Origin: Amblyomma americanum
Lineage: Eukaryota; Arthropoda; Arachnida; Ixodida; Ixodidae
DNA: 64,000 nt
Direction of reading: 5' to 3'
Assembly (NCBI RefSeq): GCF_052857255.1
Contig: NC_135497.1
Span: 190,512,290 to 190,576,289, forward strand
Below the pieces are notes generated by a model that saw only the letters and a program-made list of their open reading frames with translations, was not told the DNA's origin and did not search any database. The position numbers and the translations under genes are program-made. Positions 1-10,500 of this stretch are shown here, one piece after another; the first letter of the stretch is position 1; each line of letters starts with the position of its first letter.

Positions 1-1335
1 TGGAGGTACTTTGGAATTTTTTTGGGGGGTGGGCTAACTTCCAATTCTGGGGGTCCTCAGATTATCAAATTTGGTGGTGATCAATGATTGGTCCACTGGT
101 GGCCACTCAATCGCATTCATAGATCGCAGCGAGTACTCATACCACTACTGATGCAGTAGTGCAGCAATTAAGTGATGAACCATTGCCCCAGCAGGTGCCT
201 TTTTCAAACGCAGCCATCGGTGGGGCTTGTGTGGCCCAGGCTGCTCTTCCTGAGCTTTCATACCAAGTACCATGGTGGGCAGGTGGCAACTGCACTGAAT
301 TTGGCAACGACAGGCATTTGCTCACAATCCAGTGGGCAGGTTGTGATGGCATTGCAAGGTCACGTGACCTCTCTTAACCAATCAGGGCATTTCGTGACAG
401 AGAAGCCAGAAATGTTTGTGAGACTAGACCAAATGCTATTGCATTAAAAAAATAAGGTTAAGCAGATGTTGCTTTCCTATGCAGCATCGGTGCATCTGCA
501 CATGCCTACAACTCATGGGTCAACAAAAATTAGATGCAATAAGCAGGTTCCAGCCGAGCCAGGCTCTCCACTAAATAGTCACAACAAAAGACTGCTGCCT
601 TAACACTGGTGTTTGAAAGACAATGAAGAGATGCTTCAGCTCTTATTACTGCTACTGAGGGTAGCCCTATCTACACCTAAGACTTGCTATACAAGGCTGT
701 ATGGAAATTCAACTAGCTTACACTGGGTGCACTGAACATGCACAAAATACAACAAAAAGGAAATGAGAAAGGACAATGCCACTATATAATAAGCAAGTTT
801 CTCGGCAACGTAATCCTGCATGTATATATGGTAAGACTGACCACATAGGCAAAAGTCAACAAGCTCATCAAAGCATAATTTTCAGAACGGTAGGGTTCCC
901 TTCTCCCTCTCACACTATCTCACTAACAAATTCAAGCTGGCCCACCATGCATCAGAATAAATCAACTAGCTCAGCAATACACACAGCTCTGTGCATCAAC
1001 CTATATTTTTCATAAAACCACTTTAGTCCTGTGCAACGAAAATATGAGAAAAAAAAAAAACTCTGAGTCTTTTAATGCTATCCCAGCACAGGAGCACCTA
1101 GTGTAAGTTTTAATACCTAAGTGCCATGCTACCGCAGACATCATAAGCTCATGTGAACATTACGTGGAATACTGGTGCAAATAAATGGGACCCAGGAAAA
1201 ATGCACAACAGGAGCACTTCTTGTGTCCCACTTGTTTCAACTATAGTTAATGTGTTAATTAACAATTACCCAACTAGTCCAACTTCATGCACAAGACCAT
1301 GTTCAGTGCATCCACAGTGCATCCACAGTGCTCAC
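1..1335 (-). other. Intron sequence (3' side of the gene), with a SINE-like repeat
   Basis: AT-rich sequence downstream of exon 8. No phase-compatible exon was recognised. It holds a SINE-like copy near 122-370 and a short tandem repeat of an 11-base unit (TGCATCCACAG) near 1307-1330. Confidence 0.5.
122..370 (+). repeat. SINE-like repeat, tRNA-related, copy 1 (family B)
   Basis: It shares a diverged but collinear series of blocks with 9469-9675: AGATCGC, then a GTRCTCATACCACT block, a GTGGTGCAACGGTTAAG-like block, CCACTGCCC and a TTTCAAAYGCAG block. The TTTCAAAY block resembles a degraded Pol III B box. The end GGTCACGTGACCTC recalls the unit of the 33-bp minisatellite at 10.6 kb. Confidence 0.5.
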
Positions 1336-1538
1336 CGAGGAATACCCTTGCACTGCTTCTAATGTGGTCACTTCCTCATGGCTGCTGCACCGACGAGACG
1401 CCAACTCAGGCTCCACGCGAAGGCCAGCAGCTGGCCTCTCCTCTGAGCTCGAGCGAGGGGCTGGAGTGTCTTCACCAGAGATCCTGCGCTCCTTGCGCTT
1501 ACAGCTGCGACTTGGTAAAGCGGTTCCATTTGAGTTGC
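1336..1538 (-). CDS. FAM13-like RhoGAP exon 8 (last exon inside the window)
   Basis: A 203-base exon with a TGTGTGCAG acceptor and a GTGAGC donor, ending in phase 0. It encodes a charged, probably disordered stretch. This has a basic SCKRKERRIS patch (residues 343-352) and RRCSS, both of the R-R-x-S type favoured by basophilic kinases. The open donor shows that more exons follow to the left of base 1. Confidence 0.82.
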
Positions 1539-4500
1539 CTGCACACACAGCAACACAGAATTTTGGACAGTGAAATTACAGCTGAATTACAACAATACAC
1601 CCACGCATCACAGAGTTGAGTTCTCAAAGTAACCCTAATTATCAAGGTGATCAGCTTAATCATAAACTAGCTCCTGCTGCAATTTACCCAAAATGTGGCG
1701 ACTTCCTTGTTATTACACTATATTCCAAGCCTACATCACAAACAATGAATTTCAACTCAAAATACAAGGCATCCACTTCAGCTTGTAACAGGAGCATTAA
1801 TTAGCACTTCGGAAGCTATAGAAATTTCAGTATACATGGTGAGCGTAGCATAAATGGGACAAAATTACAACAGCCTTGAAGCACTTTCAGTTGCAAGAGG
1901 TAACTTGACTGGGCTAGTCGGCACATTTCGCAGGAAAAGGTACAGTGCGAAAGCAGACAGGACGAAAGGAGCGGACAGACAATGGCACAGCGCCTTAGTC
2001 TGTCCGCTCCTTTTGTCCCGTCTATTTTTGCACTGTACTTTCTGTTGGACCTAAACACTTCCTTTTACATTAGCCCAAAAGAAATTATCCCCTACCAGAT
2101 GCATTTTTGAAAGCCCTGTATAATAGGTGGCATCATACTAGCCTACTATAGCCTAACATTTTGCTAAGCAGTCTATAGTGCCTCTTGCTTTTCTCCTCCT
2201 CCCATGTTTCCATGCAAGCCCACAGCAGAGGGCTACACACCAGGCAGACTTTATTATGTCCACCCTTCTTTTATACATATGCAGTTTCCAAGTAAAGCGC
2301 ACTCTTCTTGATACCTCTCCCTTTCACTCTTGTGCATTTATCTTTCTGCTCATCTCAGCCCAGGTTGTTTGCTAACACTAACTACCAGTCAGCAATACTC
2401 GAGTTATTTACCCGAGAAGTGCTTTGGCCACTGGCCAAGCTATGCCACATTTATGGCAAGGAGGAGATATAACTGCCTGGTCATTCTGTGGGCCCATATT
2501 TTGGCCTAGAAACTTACTGCCACATCCAGTATGGCAACATCCCTTGTTTACTGCTTGTGACACTCAAACAAGAGTAGCTCAGGGCCCCTCAAAATATCAG
2601 TTGTACGCAAAGTGACATACTAGCAAAGAACTCTCAAGAGCTAATGAAGCCGCACCCTGCCACAATGCCTATTTGCCTGTTGCTAAGCCAAAGTTTGCGG
2701 GTGCAACCTTGGCTGAAGAAGCTCCCCCCTTCCCACCACTACGATATGTTCCTTAGGCACTTAAAGCCATTAACCACTAATAAAGCCCTCATGAAATGCA
2801 CTCCATTTGCTTACTTTAATCCTCACTATTTTTACTGGCTAGACAACTGATTACCAACCTCCCAATGCTTTGAAGAGGCAATACCTACAAGTTCTGCACA
2901 ATCATGCCACGCAGAACGCTTAATCAGCAACTCACCTTCCTTGGCCACCCTGTACATGATGGCTTGGTTGCAGCGATCATCAATCAAACTGAAAAAAAAA
3001 AAATAATAAATGGCCAAAATGAGGAAAGTGCCTATGAGCCAAAGCAAAAGCAAAGCAACGAATGCGGTACTTAAAATTCAACATTGCGGGCAGTGCCTGT
3101 AAAGAGAGGAATGCATTGGAAACACTTTCGTTTTGGTAATGGTGGTAATGCTGAGGAGCACTGATAATGTTTGCAACTGCTCCGCCTTTGTCTCATGGTC
3201 TGAACAAAATAATCCTACCATTGCCCCTGAAGGCCAGTATCCTCCAAGAATTTGAAAGTAACCCTGCAGCCATGCACCTCCAAGTTCATGGACCTTCAGG
3301 GAACACCATGCGAATGATGCTGTCAGTGGCACATTCCACTTCCTCAGAATGTGCAGAATTGTCTAATGCTCGTTGCGAGAACATATTGTACATTGCCCAC
3401 AAAGCACAGCTCAAACCAATACATGATGCTGCACGACAGTTCTTATGCAGCAATGGAGGCATGGCCATGCAGGCATGTAGGTGGAGTTTGTGCACAGCTA
3501 ATAAAAGAGAATGGCCTTCTCTCATGGTGCATCACGTGTCACAGAAGTGTTTGCTTTTAAACAGAGGCAGCTGAAGCAACAGGAAGTGGTGTGATACAAG
3601 CGGCTTTGTGAAATTCTCATGTTTTGGAACTGTCCCCGATTCCAGGCACAACCAAGCTTCTTGCACAATGTAATCTGCTGCTGTGCTGCCAGCGACTCCT
3701 CTGGGAGCGGGGAGCCACTAGAATCTTGAGTCTTCTTGTTCAGTTTAACGAAGTCTCAATTTGTCCACGAGAGCCCCAAATTGGACATGTTTTAGTGCTG
3801 ACATGAAGTCAGAATTAAAATTATAAAGTTCATTCTTTGTGCAGCTGCATGCAACAACATGGTGGAAACTGTACGCATGTCTCAACTTGTGTGACGCCTG
3901 TTGCTGCTATAGTTGCAGCAACATGCTAGTCAGCTGTAGTATACAAACTCACCTGTCAATCATGAGCGTTGGCACCTCATTAAGCGTATCCTGCTTCAGC
4001 GCCAGCATGGCTTCATCCAATGGAGGGATGACAACAGTGAGAGGTTGCATAGACGCAACACTTATGCCTGTGATCTACAATATGAATGAAAAAGAAAAAC
4101 ATGCTCTTGTTTCAATTTAACCTTCTCTGAAGCACTTCTACGGGAAACCAAAATGAGCTACTTGGAAAGGGCTTCATTTTTTTTTTTTTAAACACTCCAA
4201 ACAGGTGCAGAGCATGTACACACCCACACGTTAGCTCCTGTGCCTCCAAGTTACTACTGCATAAAAGCATTCAGTATACAGCTCACTGTTGCAGCATCAG
4301 CTTTAACTAGGGCTGTATCACACATATTAAGAGCATTCCTGAGTATTCCCCTGTCAAAGACATGCAGCAATAACAAGTTTTCAATTAAACAAAACTGCCA
4401 CCCGATTTGAATCGATCAAATGCCTTGAAAGCAAGTGATACAGAATTCTGAGTCACCAGCTTTAAAAGAGGCAGTAAAACTGTGGTGATCAAAGCCAACT

Positions 4501-7500
4501 TACCACCCTTCCGCTGCATTTGTTGCTGGTGCTGCTGCCGCCATTCTGAATGCTCATGGCAGCATCAGTTGTGCATGAGAGCTCTGCATCGCCTTCAAAG
4601 ATGGAGTTGTAGTGGTCAATGAAGTATGTCACCACCTGGTTAGTGACCGCTTGTTCTTTCAAGCCCTGCAGGTCTTCACTGAACCTGGAGAGCAGCAAGA
4701 AAAAATGCAGGAAACATGAGCATTTCACTCACAGCAGCGATCAAGCTGCTTCAGTGTCTGCTTGTTCAAAACGAGGCAGTCTGGATTACCTAGAATCCCT
4801 GAGTGGTGCATTGTATATGACTACTTAGCCATTATTCAGTGCCTACATGGCATTCTTTTCAGTTCATTAAAAGAAAGTACTGCAATAACCAAAGCTTCAA
4901 ATGGCACAGGTGGCTTTACATTAAGTCAAACACCGAAATGTATCAATACAAACGGTCACAATACATTAGCGTTCCACCACAGAAATTAAGTCAGATGAAT
5001 AAAATGTTGCAACAGCCTCCAGCACAACAGCAGAAAAGAATCTGATGCTTCCAACCTTGCATACTTCTTTGATAAAAAAGAACAACAGGAATGTGGAACA
5101 GGTGGGAAGTGAAAAGAGGTCATCTGAGCAACCATTTTTTGGATGTCTGCTCCTCTCAAATGGGTGCCTTTCCAGTGAATACTGCTGCTCACAGTTAGCA
5201 AACCAGCCTTTCTGCACAGATTGTGCCCCAATGTAAAAAATAAAAGAAAAAGAAGTCTAAGCCCACAATGAGTCAAGAAGGTGCTCACATCTGAAAATAT
5301 GACCCACCTGAAGATGTTAGGTCCAAAGACGATGCCCAGGGCACTGGGGGTCATGCGTGTGTGCTCCTCCAGCAGAGCCACCCGGCTCAGGAAGTGACAG
5401 AGATACTTGAGCACAGCAAAGTTGCTCGGGGGGAGCTGCTCCACCAGGTACTTGAGGCGCCGTGTGCACTCTTCCTTGTCGTGTACAGTGGCTGCACAAA
5501 CAAAAAGTGCCAATTTTGAACACAGGGCCCCAAATTCATGACTGGTAAGCTAAAATTTATGGCATGTAAATTACCAACTGTAGGCATGGCTCGAATGAGA
5601 ACAGTGCAAAAATATCAATGAGCCCCCTCACCTTTTTTCCTTTTAATTCCTACTTCAATGACTGGATTTTGCAAGTTCAATAAAAAGGCATACTAGCTGA
5701 CAAATGAATTTTTGTAGCAGGTCTTATCGACTTCCAATCACACCAGTGACAATCGTATCAAATACTGTCTGAAAACTTCCATGGGAGCTTACCCTGGATG
5801 GCGTTCAGGAATGCCTGGTGCAACTCCATGGGCACCAGAGGCTCAGGCAGCTCACGAAAGAGCAGCTTAAGCAGTGCAGCAGCTGCTGCTACATCCCCTT
5901 CAGCCTCCAGGGGCGCATCACCGGACTGGTCAAAGCTCCAGCGCAGCTTCTCAACCAAGCGCGCATTTCCGCTCACCCTGAAGAGGCCCTCCTGGCCCAT
6001 GCCTGCAACCAAGCCTCAACCTCAGCTCACACAATAAACAGCCACTTGTGTAGTCACTGCACGTGCTCCTGCACTTGCCAAGCCCCTTCTCCCCTGAAAA
6101 CACTCAAATGAGAGTGCAACTAGGTACAACTAACTGAGTGCAACTGTGAGACTCCTAACCAAGTGCAAGGCGACACTCAGGCAGTGGGATTGAGGCTGTA
6201 ATGAGGTAGGAGCCTCAATCCTATTGCCCACATGCAAATTAACACACAAATAATATTTCTTCCCTTACTGAAGCCACAAGAAAGACGAGCAGTCATTCTA
6301 GGCCAAAAAAATTTGCGACTTCCTCATATCCCAGGAGGACATGTTAGAGAACAGCTCCTATGCTCCACTTTATAAGTTCCTTGTAGCACTATAGAAGCTA
6401 GAGACCTCCTCAGCCTATCACGAGAGTATATTCAACATGCTCCTCCATGCCTCGTCTGCTTATAGTTTGCTCACGGAGTATGCAGATATTTACTTCTTTA
6501 TGTATTTACAACATACATGCTAGCCTCATTTGAGGCCGTGGCAGGTTTGGTACATAGTATAGCACAAAACGAACAAGTACAAAATAGTGAAAACAGGAAA
6601 AAAAAATCTCAAGAACCCAACTGTTAATAAAAACATCGAACAGTGGTTTGAAAGTAGCGAACAAAAAAGAAGAAACTGAAAACAGCTAGACAAGATCGTA
6701 CAAATTCAAGCTGAAGCAATTTACGAGCAAATCAATTGGTTGGAAAAGAGTATAAATAGACGCTGTCTATGTTACCGCACACTGAAAGAACATTAAGCAG
6801 TTGTAGAATAGTGCATGCATGCTCATGCACACTAAATGCAGCATTATGCAGGACGTAGACTGTTTACTGTTTGTCACATATACAACTGGAGATGTAACAA
6901 TAACTTCTGGTTATCCCATCTGGTCATTAGAATGGAAACCATTTTTGTCAACAAACCCATGCTCCTCTTTAGGGCTTAGAGCGGCAGAATCATCACTCTA
7001 AATAAAACAGTAAAGTAAATTTATCGCTCATGGATTTTTCTGTAGGTGAGATGAGACAAAACGAAAGCACAATGCCCCATTTATGAACAGTGAGCATACT
7101 GAAAAACCTAGTAACAAAGATGAATTCACTCCGAAGCGAGGGGTCCTGCTTCGAAGCGTACTTCCATGTTGGAAAAACTGTTTTGGCGTACCCAATTCAT
7201 GCACACTAAACTCTGTAAATAGCGTACATAACACGAGTGTACATTATGGCTCAATTTGAAACAACGTTTAACGCATGCACACTTTAAAGCAGATTATCTC
7301 ATATGCCCATTTTATACTGGCATTACATTTCGCAGCTTCAGCATGTTGCCTCTGCACTCATCACAGCCTTGGTAATGCTGCAAGTAACTACAGAGATGGG
7401 ATGGAGTTGAAGTGCCACCTTTCAAAAGAAGACAAATTACTCATAAGACGAACACCTGTGTCATCATAGCACGGCCTTTACGTCCTCACTGACACACCTA

Positions 7501-10500
7501 GTTTCAGCAGTTTTTAGAAATGCGAGAAATCAGCAAAGCATACACACAACCAAGATATATACCACAATCAATATTTATAACTTTCTAGACCCGCATCATG
7601 AAGCTAACTATGTATGTTGCTACCATATTTTGCTACGATATGCTCGGAAGATATCCTCTGCTACTGTTAGTTACAATCCTTGATTGTAACTGTTACAGTC
7701 CACAGGTTCAAATAATTCAGCTATTAAGAAACAAGACAAAATAAAATAGGCATCAATCTAATGGAACACACCCCAATACTAAGCAGTAAGCTTTTGAACT
7801 TGGGCTGGCAATATATAACTGATATACTTATTAAGCCACAAGCAAGCTCAGTGACCACTTCAATGTGTACGACAGCAATTGCGCTCCTATATACATCTGC
7901 CAGGACACACTGAAGAGGGCCTAGCTGTCCCCATTTCAGCCACTAAATGTCGTTGCACAACAAATATATGAGACCTAAAAAGGCTCTCAATTATTCACTG
8001 TGGATGTGGCACTCAGTGCAGCCGGTGTGTATAGAGAGTGCAATAAGCTAACAAAAAGTGCTAAACTAGAGGGGATATTTAAGCCCTGCCTAAAAGGTAT
8101 GATGCAATACAGTCGAACCCGCTTATAACGAACATGAGCGTCACGCGGCGTCCGTTTGTTATATCCCGAAGTTCGTAGTAAGTGGACCACAGCTTTAAAG
8201 ACAGTTGCTTGTCAAAACACAAAATTTTTTCTTTGCGAAAAAGTCCGTGATGGACGTCTGTTTTTGCAGCGCAGATCTGATGAGGGAGGTTTTCAGTTTA
8301 TTTAAAGCAGAAGCGTGCTCTTCGCCGAGGCCCTTGGCATAGACAAGTTGTCTGAGGCTCTCTATGTAGGCCATTGCTACAGGCGCGCTTACGGGTGCTG
8401 GCTCCGAAGTTTCATCTTCGTCTGATTCCTCAGCGTCCCTCTCGTCCCGCACTTCAGAAACGATACCCTCGTCTGTGCACGGTTCCGCGGTGTCGGCGCC
8501 GTCATCGACAGAAATAAAATCCATTCCAACCAATGTCATGACCCCCCATGTCGGAGTCGACGACGCGCTGCCACAAATCGCCGCCGGGCTGGTCATCTTG
8601 CATCAGACACTATGTCGACGAAGCCGGCCTTGCGGAAGCAGTTCCGCACGCAAGTGGCCGCCACCTCCGCCCAGGCCGCTTTCATCATCTCTACCACTGA
8701 ATAAAATGGAAATGGGCACGGTGTTCCCGTCCACCATCCCAAATTACAACCAGGGCCCAAGATTTGAACGAAGCCAACGAAATGTCCGCACCGCAACAAG
8801 AGTGACAAAAGCGCGCGACAGGGTAGACTTGTAACGTGCACAAGCGGCAATCAAGCAAAATATATAGACGCACAGCGCCAGCGGAGAGACCAATGAGGGG
8901 CGCCCGTGAGCGTCAGTGCAGCCACCTCTTGGCTCCCACGGAAGGCTTACTTCACGGAGCATGGCCTCCAAGATCGAGATCAGCCGACGTGGCGGCGCGG
9001 TTGATCGTGGAGGCCACGCATGTATTTGCAAGAGAGAGAGGAGAGGGGAGCGGAGTTGCGAGGAGGGGCGAACTTGGGAGGGGCGAACTTGGAAGGCGCG
9101 TCAGTGGGGAATGGGTAGCATGCTCGAGAGCAGCACGAAACGGGGCAGGCAGTTCGCCTGCGATGAGACTCCTGAAAACATACCGTGCGCCGGGCGCACA
9201 AAGGGGTCCGAGGCAGGTTATCTCGCATCGTGGCACCGGGTTTACACCGTCCATTCGCTGTAACCGATCAGCACGGCTTAATGACGTTCGCTATACATGT
9301 GATTTTGTGCCATTGAAATAATGTATATTTTGACGGTCGTGCGGGTCTCGTTCGTTATAAGCGAAAGTTCGTCTTAATTGGGGCCGTTATATGTGGGCTC
9401 GACTGTATTGCGTTAATTGGTTAATGTCACATATATACAGAATTGGTTATTTTCCACTTCACATTTACAGATCGCTGGAAGTGCTCATACCACTCCTGGC
9501 ACAGTGGTGCAACGGTTAAGCGATGCCCCACTGCCCTGGAAGGTGGCTGTTTCAAATGCAGTCACCAGGAGGGCTTATGAGACCCAGGTTACGCTTCCCG
9601 AGCAACTTCTATGGATTTCTCTGTGGACTTTTCACTCATGTCAACGATGCCAGATTTTCCACTGAATGGGGCCCTTAACGCTATCGCATTAAAATGAGAG
9701 TGTGCGGCCTTCAGTTGTGGGATACAGATACAAAAGTGCTCAAAAACATGCAAGTGGCTCATGTACGGTCACGCCTTTCATCAAAAACCATTGCCAAGTA
9801 AAAATTTTAATAGCACACCATCACACAGTGCTGTATACACCAAAGACCACATTCTCCTAATGCAAACCAGCAAGATAAACAATGAAAAGAAGGAAACAAA
9901 ACTGCTCCACACCTGTGTTTTCAATGTACTGGCACAGGCGAACAACTACAAATGGCACTGAGCCCTTCTGTGCAAGGGAGTCAAGGGGTGCACCAAAGAT
10001 GCGCAATGCCAAAGCGCCAGATTTGCGACGGGCAAGCGGCGAGCCAAGCAGCTTGCGCACCCGTTCCATGCGGCTCTCCCCGCACACCTCCAGGTTCTGC
10101 AATGAGCAACCAGGTATTCATGAGGGAAGCTGAGGGACACTCCGCATTTTTCAAATCTTAGTTAGAGCTCTGTTTTGACAACAGAATAAAGAGCATCACA
10201 CTTAGAAGCCAAATGCACAAAGTTCAAAGGGAAAAACAGAGGATAACAACAATTAGGCAACAGTTAGAATATTTACTTGCAAACAAAGGTACTTTTTTTC
10301 ACAAAATTAAAATTTAGGGGCGGGGGGGATGCATCCATTAGCAAAAATCTATCTTAACAACAAAATATACTGGAGCATTTATCTGCCAACGTGCCCAGTA
10401 AAAAATTCATTGGAGGCACTTAGACATCTCTTAACTGCGGGAAGGCAAAAGTCGTTTGCGACTCATTGCACTGATTTGAATTTGAGAGGTGACGTCACGC

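Larger units (their letters stand above)
6003..9912 (-). other. Intron 2, host of a Tigger element and a SINE-like copy
   Basis: A 3.9-kb intron. It contains small hairpins near 6182-6228 and 7671-7692, the Tigger-type element at 8110-9405 and a SINE-like copy at 9469-9675. The remainder is AT-rich without recognised content. Confidence 0.7.
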
